A DNA stretch of 64,000 nt from VAUL01 sp964603155 (GCA_964603155.1 CAZRTZ010000004.1:1-64000), one strand, 5' to 3'; counted from the first letter of the stretch, positions 48,067 through 58,230 are shown. Notes: a model not told the origin generated them from the letters alone. Numbers and translations are program-made.

Positions 48067-48534
48067 CTAAAGCTTTTCTTCCTCTTCGGCAATGATCTGG
48101 TAAATCTGCTGCCGGTCCCTGGCACCGCGCAGGCGCTCTCGCACTTGCGACCCCTTGAGGAGTTTGGAAATGCGCGCCAGCGTCTTGAGGTGGGCACCTG
48201 CGGCATCTTCCGGGGCGATCAGGAGAAAAAACAGGCGGGCCGGCTTGCCATCCATGGCATCGAACTCGACCCCCTTCTCGCTCAGGCCGAAGGCGATCAG
48301 CTGGCTGTCGAGGTTCCTGAGCTTGCCGTGAGGGATGGCCACCCCGTCACCGATCCCGGTACTGCCAAGACGTTCGCGCTCCTGCAGGACCCGCAGCACC
48401 TCGGCCCGATTCAGCGCGGGGTTGGCGGTCAGCAGGGCATCGGTCAGTTCTGCCAAGACTTCGTTTTTGCTTCCGCCCTGAAGCTCCGCCACGATGGCGG
48501 CCGGGTCGAGCAACTCGGCGATCTTTACGGACAT
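48067..48534 (-). CDS. ptsN: PTS EIIA-Ntr regulatory protein
   Basis: 155 residues from ATG 48534. Fructose-type IIA fold; phospho-His in VAIPHGKLRNLDSQLIAF. GERLGSTGIGDG-like segment (ERERLGSTGIGDG) is conserved. Regulatory rather than transport role; linked to rpoN as in many proteobacteria. No ptsP (EI-Ntr) is visible, so EI in this operon may be the donor. Confidence 0.95.
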   Translation of the reverse strand: MSVKIAELLDPAAIVAELQGGSKNEVLAELTDALLTANPALNRAEVLRVLQERERLGSTGIGDGVAIPHGKLRNLDSQLIAFGLSEKGVEFDAMDGKPARLFFLLIAPEDAAGAHLKTLARISKLLKGSQVRERLRGARDRQQIYQIIAEEEEKL

Positions 48535-48613
48535 GCGTCTCTTTCTGGCGGCAGCGCCAAAAGGATTGGCGGCAGACGGGCGTGTCGCCCATGTGCCGCC
48601 AAGCGATTCTGCC

Positions 48614-49159
48614 TCAGACCTGCGGGACAATCAAGCCGTAATTGCCGTCCCGACGCCGGTAAACCACGTTGATCCCGGAAGAGCTGGCGTCGGTGAAAAC
48701 AAGGAATTCCTTGTCAAGGAGATCCATCTGCATCACCGCCTCTTCGACCGACATCGGTTTGACATGAAAGGTATCGGTCTTGATGATGACCGGCTCGGGA
48801 TGTCCTTCGTCGATGCTCTGCGCGGCAAACACGGTCTTGGCCACCTGGCGCTCGCCGCCGGTCAACGGCTTGTGCCGCTTGATCTTGTCCTTGTAGCGCT
48901 TGAGCTGGCTTTCGAGTTTATCGACCACGCCGTCGATTGCGGCATACATGTCCTCGGTCTGATCGGCCGCCTTGATGGTAATCCCCTTGGCGACCAGCGT
49001 CACTTCGATCTTGTGACGAATCTTCTTCTCGACCGACAGCGCCACCTGCGCATCGACCGGCTCGTCGATGTACTTCTTGACCCGCAGCAGCTTCTCTTCC
49101 ACGTAGCGGCGCACCGGCTCGCTGCTCTCCATATGACGGAACGTGACGTTGATTCGCAT
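48614..49159 (-). CDS. hpf: Long-form ribosome hibernation promoting factor
   Basis: 181 residues, longer than the 95-residue short HPF, with a C-terminal dimerisation domain (PVIIKTDTFHVKPMSVEEAVMQ). N-terminal beta-alpha fold INVTFRHMESSEPVRRYVEEKL. Long HPF makes 100S ribosome dimers in stationary phase. AGGAGG is nine bases before the ATG. Located between rpoN and ptsN, the common order. Confidence 0.97.
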   Translation of the reverse strand: MRINVTFRHMESSEPVRRYVEEKLLRVKKYIDEPVDAQVALSVEKKIRHKIEVTLVAKGITIKAADQTEDMYAAIDGVVDKLESQLKRYKDKIKRHKPLTGGERQVAKTVFAAQSIDEGHPEPVIIKTDTFHVKPMSVEEAVMQMDLLDKEFLVFTDASSSGINVVYRRRDGNYGLIVPQV

Positions 49160-49216
49160 GTTTTCAACCTCCTGATGGCTATGAACGTCCGGAACGATCC
49201 GAACTGCTTGATTCTA

Positions 49217-49222
49217 ATTATA
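49217..49222 (-). promoter_or_regulatory. Possible -10 element upstream of hpf
   Basis: A perfect TATAAT on the minus strand, 57 bases before the hpf ATG, without a convincing -35. May be an internal promoter. Confidence 0.35.
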
Positions 49223-49272
49223 CCCGCTATTGGCCGGCACGCCAGCAGCGCCCGGTGACTTCGGGGAACGTT

Positions 49273-50727
49273 TCAGAAGAGGCGGCGGCGCTGGCTCGAT
49301 GACCCCACGCCCAGCATCTCGCGGTACTTGGTGACCGTGCGCCGGGCGATGTCAATCCCCTGTTTGTGCAGCAGTTCGACGATTTTCTGGTCGGAGTGCG
49401 GCTTGCGCGGGTTTTCGTTGGCAATGATGTCGCGCAGCTTGCTCTTGACGCTTTCCGACGCCACCGCATCGCCTTCGGTCGTATTGATCCCGCTGTTGAA
49501 GAAGTACTTGAGTTCGAACAACCCCTGCGGTGTCTGCACATACTTGTTGGTCGTGACACGGCTGACCGTCGATTCATGCATCTCGATGTCTTCGGCCACA
49601 TCGCGCAGCACCAGGGGTTTGAGGTACTCGACCCCGCGCTCGAAGAAGTCGCGCTGGAACTTGACGATGCTCTTGGTCACCTTGTAAATGGTGCGCTGCC
49701 GCTGATGGATGCTCTTGATCAGCCACAGGGCCCCACGCAGTTTCTCCTGGATATATTCCCCGGCCTTGGCATCGAGCGCCACGGCCCCGGAGAGGGCGCT
49801 GCGGTAGAACGAGTTGATCCGCAGATTCGGCAGCCCTTCGTCGTTGAGCACGACCACGTATTCATCGCCGATCTTGTAGACGAAGATATCGGGGATGACA
49901 TAGTGGACCTCGCTCTCCCCGTAATGGCTGCCCGGACGCGGATCGAGTTCACTGATCAGCTTGGCGGCGGCCAGGACTTCTTCAAGCGAAACCTGCAGCG
50001 CCCTGGCAATCGCCTGATAGCGCCGGTTCTCCAGCGCCTCGACGTGCTCCTTGAGCAAGGTTTCGACCAGCGTCCCCTGCATGCCGAGTTGTTCGACCTG
50101 GCGCAGCAGGCACTCTTGCAGGGAGCGCGCCGCGACCCCGGCGGGGTCGAATTCCTGAATGATGCGCAGGACCCGCTCGACGGCGGCACCCGAACTGTTG
50201 ACCTGCCCGGCAATCTCATCGGTGGTCGCCTGCAGGTAACCGTCCTCGTCGAGGTTGCCGATGATTTCCTCGGCGATCAGCCGGTCGTGCCCCTCGATGT
50301 GTGACAATCCCAGCTGCCAGAGCAGGTGATCCTGCAGCGATGGCGTGCGGGTCAGCAGGTTCTCGTAGGAGGGGCGTTCGTCGTCCTCTTCGTAATTGTC
50401 CGCGGTCGTGCCACCGACGCTGTAACTCTCCAGATAGGTGCGCCAGTCGATCTCGCCGAAGTTGTCCCGATCCCCTTCGACCTCGCGCATCTCCTCCGCG
50501 GGGGGCTCCGGAACACTCTCGATTTCGCCGGACAGCTCTTCAATTTCGAGAAGATCCTCGGGTGTTTCCTGCCCCTCCTCCAGCACCGGGTTCTCTTCCA
50601 GCTCGGTCCGCACCACATCCAGCAATTCCATGCGGGAAAGCTGCAGCAGCTTGATCGCCTGCTGCAATTGCGGCGTCATCACCAGCTGCTGGCTGAGCTT
50701 GAGTTGTTGGCGGATTTCCAGAGCCAT
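49273..50727 (-). CDS. rpoN: RNA polymerase sigma-54 factor
   Basis: 484 residues. Region I Gln-rich start (LEIRQQLKLSQQLVMTPQLQQAIKLLQLS), acidic region II (about 55-105), core-binding domain, HTH region, and the C-terminal RpoN box ARRTVTKYREMLGV with SSSQRRRLF tail. Reads -24/-12 promoters with AAA+ activators. Fifteen bp downstream of lptB; this lptB-rpoN-hpf-ptsN order is widespread. Confidence 0.98.
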   Translation of the reverse strand: MALEIRQQLKLSQQLVMTPQLQQAIKLLQLSRMELLDVVRTELEENPVLEEGQETPEDLLEIEELSGEIESVPEPPAEEMREVEGDRDNFGEIDWRTYLESYSVGGTTADNYEEDDERPSYENLLTRTPSLQDHLLWQLGLSHIEGHDRLIAEEIIGNLDEDGYLQATTDEIAGQVNSSGAAVERVLRIIQEFDPAGVAARSLQECLLRQVEQLGMQGTLVETLLKEHVEALENRRYQAIARALQVSLEEVLAAAKLISELDPRPGSHYGESEVHYVIPDIFVYKIGDEYVVVLNDEGLPNLRINSFYRSALSGAVALDAKAGEYIQEKLRGALWLIKSIHQRQRTIYKVTKSIVKFQRDFFERGVEYLKPLVLRDVAEDIEMHESTVSRVTTNKYVQTPQGLFELKYFFNSGINTTEGDAVASESVKSKLRDIIANENPRKPHSDQKIVELLHKQGIDIARRTVTKYREMLGVGSSSQRRRLF

Positions 50728-50742
50728 AAAGGTCTCGACCGG

Positions 50743-51468
50743 TTACAGGCGGAACTGCTCGCCGAGATAGATTGCCCGTGCGCGTGGGCTGGCCGCGATC
50801 GCCTGCGGCACGCCCTCCTCGAGGATTTTCCCCTCGTTGAGAATATAGGCCCGATCGCAGACACCCAATGTCTCGCGGACGTTGTGGTCGGAGATCAGGA
50901 TGCCGATGTTGCGCCCCTTGAGTTGGGCGATAATCTGCTGGATATCGAGCACCGCAATCGGATCGATCCCGGCAAACGGCTCGTCGAGCAGGATGAAGTG
51001 CGGCTCGAGCACCAGGGCCCGGGCGATTTCGGTGCGCCGCCGCTCACCACCCGACAGGGCGTAACCGTAGGTTTTCGCCACGTGGGTCAGGCGGAACTCC
51101 TCAAGCAGCTGGTCCTTGCGACGCTGCCTGGCCTGGCGATCCTTTTCGATCGTTTCCAAAATCGCCAGCAGATTCTCTTCAACCGTCAATTTGCGGAAGA
51201 CCGATGCTTCCTGGGGCAGATAGGAAATCCCCTGGCGCGCCCGCTCATGCATCGGCACCGCAGTCATATCCCGGTCGTCGAAGAGCACCTGCCCGGCATC
51301 CGGTCTGACCAATCCGACCATCATGTAGAACGAGGTGGTTTTACCGGCCCCGTTGGGGCCCAGCAACCCGACCACCTCGCCGGCCGCCACCTCGAGGTCG
51401 ACCTGGTCAACTACCTGGCGTCCCTGGTAGTTCTTGCACAGGCCGCGCGCAACCAGCCGGTGGCTCAA
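50743..51468 (-). CDS. lptB: LPS export ATPase LptB
   Basis: 241 residues. ABC ATPase driving LptFG. Walker A LGPNGAGKTTSFYM, Q-loop YLPQEASVFRKLTVEENL, signature LSGGERRRTEIARAL, Walker B HFILLDEPFAGIDPIA and H-loop ISDHNVRETL. Overlaps lptA by four bases. Confidence 0.98.
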   Translation of the reverse strand: MSHRLVARGLCKNYQGRQVVDQVDLEVAAGEVVGLLGPNGAGKTTSFYMMVGLVRPDAGQVLFDDRDMTAVPMHERARQGISYLPQEASVFRKLTVEENLLAILETIEKDRQARQRRKDQLLEEFRLTHVAKTYGYALSGGERRRTEIARALVLEPHFILLDEPFAGIDPIAVLDIQQIIAQLKGRNIGILISDHNVRETLGVCDRAYILNEGKILEEGVPQAIAASPRARAIYLGEQFRL

Positions 51469-51962
51469 TGCCCGTTCTCCTTGCGGGGCTGGAACACCGC
51501 GTTGACCCGGCCGCTCCGGCTGGCCTGCACCACCGCCCGCCGCTCCTTCATGAACAAGGTAATCTGGTGGCCCTTGACCGTACTCCCTTTCTCGGTGACC
51601 TGCGGATCGCCGGTCAGCAAAATCCGCTCCTGGTCGCGAAAGAAATCGGCACGCTCGCTGGTCGCCACCCGGTCCCCCTGGACGATGCGCACGTTCCCCT
51701 CGGCGACCACCCGGTCGACGTCACCACCCTGGGCGGCATAACGGACCGTCAGACGGTCGGCGTAGATGGTCGCATCCCCCTGTTTGGCCACCGCGTTGCC
51801 GATGAACATCATCAGCCGCGCGTTGTCATCGGCATCGAGACGATCCGAGGTGATTTCGATCGGCTCCTTGCTGCCGGTCAGCGGCGTATCGGACGGCGCG
51901 GCCGCCAGACCCGGCACAACCCACAGCATGACCAGAAGCAGAACCGGTACAACATGCCTCAT
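51465..51962 (-). CDS. lptA: Periplasmic LPS transport protein LptA
   Basis: 165 residues from ATG 51962. Signal peptide (VPVLLLVMLWVVPGLAAA) and an OstA-like beta-jellyroll (EPIEITSDRLDADDNARLMMFIG; KGSTVKGHQITLFM). Bridges LptC to LptD across the periplasm. The GTG at 51974 is also open, but the GTGGGAG there serves better as Shine-Dalgarno for 51962. Confidence 0.93.
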   Translation of the reverse strand: MRHVVPVLLLVMLWVVPGLAAAPSDTPLTGSKEPIEITSDRLDADDNARLMMFIGNAVAKQGDATIYADRLTVRYAAQGGDVDRVVAEGNVRIVQGDRVATSERADFFRDQERILLTGDPQVTEKGSTVKGHQITLFMKERRAVVQASRSGRVNAVFQPRKENGH

Positions 51963-51973
51963 AACCACTCCCA

Positions 51974-52546
51974 CTAGCTTGACTTCCGCGACACGACCGC
52001 GTGGACCCGGTGAAGAATTTGCACCTTGCGGCCGGCCAGGTCGACCCGCAAGCCGACACCGTCCAGGGTCAGATCGCGGCCCGTCAAGCGAACCGGATCC
52101 TCGGTGCGAATCATGCCGTCCTGCTGCTTGTAGCGCAGCGAAGACGACTGCAAGGTGTAGCCGTCACGATGGAGCAGCGTCACGCCGTCGCGAACCTCGA
52201 TCTCCGAATAGTCGTTGCTCAGCTGGCCGCTGCGGGCCTTGAGATCGCCCAGTCGCTCGCCGTCCTCATCAAAGAAGGTCAATTCCAGATCCTTGACCAT
52301 CGTGAGCCTGCTCTCGGCCTGGTGTTCGGCACGGCTGGCCACCAGGCGCCAGCGCGCGATCCCGCCCTCGGTGTGGGTGTAATCGATCTTCTGCAGAGCC
52401 AGATTGACCCCCGAGGGGAGTGTCGGCGCCGCGACCGTAACGACCACCTGAGGCTGATAGCGCATGGCCACCACGGCCGCCAGCACGGCCGCAAGGCCAA
52501 CGGCCAGGAGCAGCAACAGGTTGCGCAGTTTGAACAACGAACTCAT
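51974..52546 (-). CDS. lptC: LPS transport protein LptC
   Basis: 190 residues. One N-terminal transmembrane helix (LRNLLLLLAVGLAAVLAAVVAM) and a periplasmic LptC/YrbK domain (TEGGIARWRLVASRAEHQAE; SSLRYKQQDGMIRTEDPVRL). Receives LPS from LptFG. Placed just upstream of lptA; 74 bp of unremarkable DNA separate it from kdsC. Confidence 0.92.
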   Translation of the reverse strand: MSSLFKLRNLLLLLAVGLAAVLAAVVAMRYQPQVVVTVAAPTLPSGVNLALQKIDYTHTEGGIARWRLVASRAEHQAESRLTMVKDLELTFFDEDGERLGDLKARSGQLSNDYSEIEVRDGVTLLHRDGYTLQSSSLRYKQQDGMIRTEDPVRLTGRDLTLDGVGLRVDLAGRKVQILHRVHAVVSRKSS

Positions 52547-52620
52547 CTCGACGAAAAATATACCACTGCAGAGAGAGGCTCCACAAGGAAAACCTGAGGA
52601 GTTGGCATAAGAATTGAAGA

Positions 52621-53145
52621 TCAGGCGGGCGGGGTGAAATAACGGCCGGCGACACCTTCCCAGCGGCCGGTTTCCTTAAGCAGCAGATCACAAATCTCCC
52701 GGACGGCGCCGCGACCGCCGGGCTGCCTGGTCACATAATGGACGTAAGGCTTCAGCTCTTCGATGGCGTCGGCCACCGTCGCGGCAAAACCGACCCGGCG
52801 CAGGATCGGCAGATCGGGGAAGTCGTCGCCCACATAGGCGACCTGCTCGGCCGTCAAGCCGGTCCTGGCAAGAATTTCCTGAAACGGCACCAGCTTGTCC
52901 TTGGCTCCCTGATAGACCAGCTCGATCCCCAGTTCACTGGCACGCCGATCGACCACTGCCGACTGGCGGCCGGTGATGATGCCGACCCGGAACCCGGCAC
53001 GCTGCAGCAGTTTCAGCCCGTGCCCGTCCTTGACATCGAACGCCTTGGTCTCGCCATCCCGATCGTCGTAGATGATCCGCCCGTCGGTCATCACGCCGTC
53101 GACGTCGAGCAGCAGCAGACGGATCTTCTCCAGACGCGCGCGCAT
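52621..53145 (-). CDS. kdsC: KDO-8-phosphate phosphatase
   Basis: 174 residues, C0-type HAD phosphatase. Nucleophile motif LLLLDVDGVMTDG, GIITGRQSAVVDRRA, and AYVGDDFPDLPIL with the metal-binding Asp. Third step of Kdo synthesis. One-base overlap with kdsD (TGATG). Confidence 0.96.
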   Translation of the reverse strand: MRARLEKIRLLLLDVDGVMTDGRIIYDDRDGETKAFDVKDGHGLKLLQRAGFRVGIITGRQSAVVDRRASELGIELVYQGAKDKLVPFQEILARTGLTAEQVAYVGDDFPDLPILRRVGFAATVADAIEELKPYVHYVTRQPGGRGAVREICDLLLKETGRWEGVAGRYFTPPA

Positions 53146-54116
53146 CAGACCACCCCGGCCCGCAACAGGTCGTGCAGATGGATGACGCCAACCGGCACCC
53201 GCGCGCTGTCACTTTCGAAAACGAACAGCGAGGTAATCGAATATTCTTCCATGCGTTGCAGAGCCTTGGCCGCCAGATGGGTCCGCAGGATCCGCTTCGG
53301 CTGACGGTTCATGAACTCGCTGATCGGCCGATGCAGCAGTTCGACACCTTTCTCGATGGTCCGGCGCAGATCGCCGTCGGTAAAAACCCCCACCAGGTTG
53401 CCGTCGTCATCGATGACCCCGGTCAGCCCGAGCTTCTTGCTGGTGATCTCGTAGAGGGCGTCCTTGAGGGCGGTCTCCGGCCGCACCAGCGGGATCGCAT
53501 CGCCATCGTGCATCAGATCCTCGACCCGCAGCAGCAACCGCTTGCCGAGCGCTCCGCCCGGATGATAGAGGGCAAAGTCCTCTTCGCGGAAGCCGCGCTC
53601 CAGGAGCAGGGCGACTGCCAGGGCGTCGCCCATCGCCAGGGTGGCGGTCGTGCTGGCTGTCGGGGCCAGCTGCAGCGGGCAGGCCTCCTCCTTCACGGAG
53701 ATGTCGAGAAAAACATCGCCGGCGCGGGCCAGGGTGCTGTCGGCCTTGCCGGCCATTGCGATCAGCGGCAACCCCATGCGCTTGATCACCGGCAGAATGC
53801 GGGTCAGCTCTTCGGTTTCGCCGGAGTTGGACACGGCGATCACCACGTCCCCTTTGGCCACCATCCCCAGATCGCCGTGCACCCCTTCGGCGGGGTGCAG
53901 GAACAGCGCCGGGGTGCCGGTCGACGCCATGGTCGCTGCGATCTTCTGGCAGATCAGCCCGGACTTGCCCATGCCGGTAATCACGACCCGCCCGCTGCAG
54001 TCGAGGATCATCTCCACGGCGCGTTCAAATTCGCCGTTGATCCGGTCGGTGAGGGCCTCGACCGCTTCCGATTCGATGCGCAGGACCTTGCGTGCCGCTT
54101 CGAGGATCTTGCTCAC
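53145..54116 (-). CDS. kdsD: D-arabinose 5-phosphate isomerase
   Basis: 323 residues from GTG 54116, which overlaps the kdsA stop (GTGA). SIS domain (VVITGMGKSGLICQKIAATMAS; VSNSGETEELTRILP) plus two CBS repeats (MHDGDAIPLVRPETALKDAL onward). Converts ribulose 5-phosphate to arabinose 5-phosphate for KdsA. A longer frame upstream is inside kdsA and is not used. Confidence 0.96.
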   Translation of the reverse strand: MSKILEAARKVLRIESEAVEALTDRINGEFERAVEMILDCSGRVVITGMGKSGLICQKIAATMASTGTPALFLHPAEGVHGDLGMVAKGDVVIAVSNSGETEELTRILPVIKRMGLPLIAMAGKADSTLARAGDVFLDISVKEEACPLQLAPTASTTATLAMGDALAVALLLERGFREEDFALYHPGGALGKRLLLRVEDLMHDGDAIPLVRPETALKDALYEITSKKLGLTGVIDDDGNLVGVFTDGDLRRTIEKGVELLHRPISEFMNRQPKRILRTHLAAKALQRMEEYSITSLFVFESDSARVPVGVIHLHDLLRAGVV

Positions 54117-54946
54117 GACGCCAGCCCCTCCTTGACAATCGCATCGATGGCCAGCACCTGGCGCAATTGCGCCTCGACCTGGTCGAGGGGGAGGCTGTTC
54201 GGCCCGTCGCACAGGGCCCGGTCGGGATCTTCGTGGACCTCCCAGAAGAGCCCGTCGATCCCGGTCGCCACCGCCGCACGGGAGAGGGCGCCGACGAACT
54301 GGCGCTGCCCCGCGGAAGAGGTGCCGGCACCGCCGGGAAGTTGGACCGCATGGGTGGCGTCGAAGATCACCGGGCAGCCGGTCTCGCGCATGATCGGCAG
54401 GGAGCGCATGTCGACCACCAGGTTGTTATAGCCGAAACTCGCACCACGCTCGGTCAGGAGGATATTGCGGTTGCCGACCGACTCCAGCTTGCCGACCGCA
54501 TTTTTCATATCCCACGGTGCGAGAAACTGCCCCTTCTTGACGTTGACCACTTTGCCGGTGGCGCCGGCGGCAGCCAGAAGATCGGTCTGCCGGGAGAGAA
54601 ACGCCGGGATTTGCAGGACATCCAGCACCTCGGCGGCCGGAGCGACCTGGCTGATATCGTGTACATCGGAGAGAACCGGCAGACCGGTCTCGCTTTTGAC
54701 CCTGGCCAGGATCTTCAGCCCCTCGTCCATTCCCGGACCGCGAAACGAGGTGACCGAGGTGCGGTTGGCCTTGTCGTAGGACGCCTTGAACACCAGCCCG
54801 ACATTGAGCCGCGTCGCCATCTCCTTAAGCAGCGCGGCGGTACGCAGAGTATGCTCGAGAGACTCGATCACACACGGCCCGGCAATCAGCACCAGCGGCC
54901 GGCCACCACCGAAGACGACGTCGCCGACACGAACTTCGCGCACCAT
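54113..54946 (-). CDS. kdsA: KDO-8-phosphate synthase
   Basis: 277 residues. Condenses PEP and arabinose 5-phosphate. Conserved LIAGPCVIESLEHTLRTA, FKASYDKANRTS, KKGQFLAPWDMKN and DATHAVQLPGG. The coding region looks complete, but its start codon is the edge of a perfect 54-bp palindrome at a gap, so the first base or two of context, including the Shine-Dalgarno, cannot be trusted. Confidence 0.96.
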   Translation of the reverse strand: MVREVRVGDVVFGGGRPLVLIAGPCVIESLEHTLRTAALLKEMATRLNVGLVFKASYDKANRTSVTSFRGPGMDEGLKILARVKSETGLPVLSDVHDISQVAPAAEVLDVLQIPAFLSRQTDLLAAAGATGKVVNVKKGQFLAPWDMKNAVGKLESVGNRNILLTERGASFGYNNLVVDMRSLPIMRETGCPVIFDATHAVQLPGGAGTSSAGQRQFVGALSRAAVATGIDGLFWEVHEDPDRALCDGPNSLPLDQVEAQLRQVLAIDAIVKEGLAS

Positions 54947-54997
54947 CTGCCTACCCTTTCCGCGCCTGCCGGCAGGCGCGGAAAGGGTAGGCAGATG
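54944..54997. repeat. Perfect 54-bp palindrome at a contig end (probable artefact)
   Basis: Arms 54944-54970 and 54971-54997 are exact reverse complements with no loop, the second running into the N gap. Zero-loop perfect palindromes of this size are rarely stable; a fold-back chimera is likely. Confidence 0.9.
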
Positions 54998-55050
54998 NNN
55001 NNNNNNNTCTAGTACGGTCTCGTGGGCTCGGAGATGTGTATAAGAGACAG
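54998..55050. other. Assembly gap followed by Nextera adapter with index
   Basis: N at 54998-55007, then 55017-55050 is the 34-base Nextera read-2 transposase adapter, ending in the 19-base mosaic end (55032-55050). Bases 55009-55016 (CTAGTACG) are the reverse complement of i7 index N702 (CGTACTAG). This is sequencing vector, not genome. Confidence 0.96.
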
Positions 55051-56513
<1,463 letters not shown>

Positions 56514-56555
56514 GATGACTCCTCGCGAGACTGGCAACACCATTTAAATCAGGAG

Positions 56556-56584
56556 ATAGTACACCGGTGAGGCCAGCTTGAAAA
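56556..56584 (-). promoter_or_regulatory. Weak candidate promoter for pyrG
   Basis: TTTTCA (56579-56584), 17-base spacer, TACTAT (56556-56561) on the minus strand; leader about 35 bases. A 12-bp direct repeat (56585-56596 and 56601-56612) lies just upstream. Confidence 0.4.
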
Positions 56585-56626
56585 CCATTTTTACGCTTCG
56601 CCATTTTTACGCCCCGCAAATAACTC

Positions 56627-56655
56627 TTGACTTGAGTAAAGCGGTCAAGTATAGG
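56627..56655 (+). promoter_or_regulatory. Sigma-70 promoter of the Rrf2 gene with an IscR-like operator
   Basis: TTGACT (56627-56632), 17-base spacer, TATAGG (56650-56655). Overlapping it, 56628-56652 is an imperfect dyad (ACTTGAG...GTCAAGT) matching 20 of 25 positions of the E. coli IscR type 1 consensus as I recall it. Placement suggests autorepression. A second small dyad, TCTAT/ATAGA, lies at 56669-56685. Confidence 0.65.
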
Positions 56656-56689
56656 TATCACTATAAAATCTATTTAGTCGATAGACAAT

Positions 56690-57148
56690 ATGATTTCCAA
56701 GAAAACGAAATATGGGCTACAGGCCGCATTACTCCTCGCGCAGGAATATGGGCAGGGACCGCTACTGATTTCTGACCTGGCGCATCGGGGAAAGATTCCG
56801 AAGAAATTCCTGGAATATATCCTCCTTCAACTCAAGAACGCCGGCGTGCTGCAAAGTCGCAAAGGGAAGGGCGGAGGCTATGAATTGGCCAAGCCCCCCG
56901 CCGAGATCAGCGTGGGACGGGCCATTCGCGCGCTGGAAGGTTCTTTGGCGCCGGTGGCCTGCGTCAGCGAGACGGCTTACCAGCGATGTACCGAGTGTGA
57001 CGAGGCGACCTGCGGCATTCGTCTAGTAATGAAAGACGTGCGTGATGCCATGGCAGGGATCCTCGATCACACGTCACTCCAAGACATGTTGAATCGTTCC
57101 GAAGACGAGAGAAGGAAACTGCAAGGGGTAGTCGACTTTCAGATTTGA
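56690..57148 (+). CDS. Rrf2-family transcriptional regulator of sulfur assimilation
   Basis: 152 residues. Winged-helix Rrf2 fold (KTKYGLQAALLLAQEYGQ; IPKKFLEYILLQLKNAGVL; SRKGKGGGYELAKPP). Four cysteines at about 91, 100, 103 and 108 (CVSETAYQRCTECDEATC) could hold a [4Fe-4S]/[2Fe-2S] cluster, though the spacing differs from IscR's. It precedes the sulfate uptake and reduction genes; by analogy to CymR, control of cysteine synthesis is likely. The ATG has no strong Shine-Dalgarno. The call of its targets rests on context and shared operator-like sites. Confidence 0.88.
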   Translation: MISKKTKYGLQAALLLAQEYGQGPLLISDLAHRGKIPKKFLEYILLQLKNAGVLQSRKGKGGGYELAKPPAEISVGRAIRALEGSLAPVACVSETAYQRCTECDEATCGIRLVMKDVRDAMAGILDHTSLQDMLNRSEDERRKLQGVVDFQI

Positions 57149-57215
57149 AGCCGGCAAAAAAAATTAATCCAACAGTCTATATAATTGACAGCCTAAACAG
57201 AGAGGAGAAACGGTC

Positions 57216-58223
57216 ATGTTGAAAAGAAGTTTACTGCTGATTGCCGCAACGCTGCTGCTCACGACGGGGAATCTAGTTGCCGCCGAGGTTTCCCTGCTCA
57301 ACGTCTCCTACGACCCGACCCGCGAGCTGTACGTCGAGTTCAACACGGCCTTTGCCAAACACTGGCAGGCCAAGACCGGCGATACCGTCACCGTCCAGCA
57401 GTCCCATGGTGGCTCCGGCAAGCAGGCCCGGGCGGTGATCGACGGCCTGGAAGCCGACGTGGTGACCCTGGCCCTGGCCGGCGACATAGACGCCGTCGCC
57501 GAGAAGGGCAAGCTGCTGCCGGCCGACTGGCAAAAGCGCCTGCCGCACAACAGCGCCCCCTACACCTCGACCATCGTCTTCCTGGTGCGCAAGGGGAACC
57601 CCAAGGGGATCAAGGACTGGAACGACCTGGCCAAACCGGGGGTAGCGGTGATCACCCCCAACCCGAAAACCTCGGGAGGGGCCCGCTGGAACTACCTGGC
57701 GGCCTGGGGCTATGCCCTGAAGCAGAAGGGCAGTTCGGAAGCCACCGCCAAGGATTTCGTCACCGCCCTGTACAAGAACGTGCCGGTGCTCGATTCCGGG
57801 GCGCGTGGCTCCACCACCACCTTCGTGCAGCGCAGCCTCGGCGATGTCTTCATCTCCTGGGAGAACGAGGCATTCCTGGCGGTCAAGGAGTTCGGCGCCG
57901 ACAAGTTCGAGATCATAGTGCCGTCCGTGTCGATTCTGGCCGAGCCGCCGGTGACGCTGGTCGACAAGGTGGCCGACAAGCGCGGCACCCGCAAAGTGGC
58001 CGAAGCTTACCTGAACTATCTCTACACTCCGGAAGGTCAGGAGATCGCCGGCAAGAACTTCTATCGGCCGCGCCTGAATGAGGTCGCGAAGAAGTACGAG
58101 AAGCAGTTTCCGAAGATCATTTTGTTTACCATCGACGAACTGTTCGGCGGCTGGACGAAAGCCCAGAAGACCCACTTCGCCGACGGCGGCGTGTTCGACC
58201 AAATCTATACACCGGGCCGATGA
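57216..58223 (+). CDS. sbp: Sulfate ABC transporter substrate-binding protein
   Basis: 335 residues. Signal peptide (SLLLIAATLLLTTGNLVAA), then SLLNVSYDPTRELYVEFNTAF, QSHGGSGKQARAVIDGLEADVVTLAL and the family signature NPKTSGGARWNYLAAWGYA. Binds sulfate (possibly thiosulfate) in the periplasm for CysTWA. AGAGGAG precedes the ATG; TATAAT at 57180-57185 is a possible -10 without a good -35. Sbp and CysP are hard to separate by eye; the symbol is by similarity. Confidence 0.93.
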   Translation: MLKRSLLLIAATLLLTTGNLVAAEVSLLNVSYDPTRELYVEFNTAFAKHWQAKTGDTVTVQQSHGGSGKQARAVIDGLEADVVTLALAGDIDAVAEKGKLLPADWQKRLPHNSAPYTSTIVFLVRKGNPKGIKDWNDLAKPGVAVITPNPKTSGGARWNYLAAWGYALKQKGSSEATAKDFVTALYKNVPVLDSGARGSTTTFVQRSLGDVFISWENEAFLAVKEFGADKFEIIVPSVSILAEPPVTLVDKVADKRGTRKVAEAYLNYLYTPEGQEIAGKNFYRPRLNEVAKKYEKQFPKIILFTIDELFGGWTKAQKTHFADGGVFDQIYTPGR

Positions 58224-58230
58224 AAAGCGC

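Noticed and set aside
55008..55050. A new C-terminus for CTP synthase (LYTSPSPRD...)
   Set aside because: It is translated Nextera adapter, not protein sequence of the organism.
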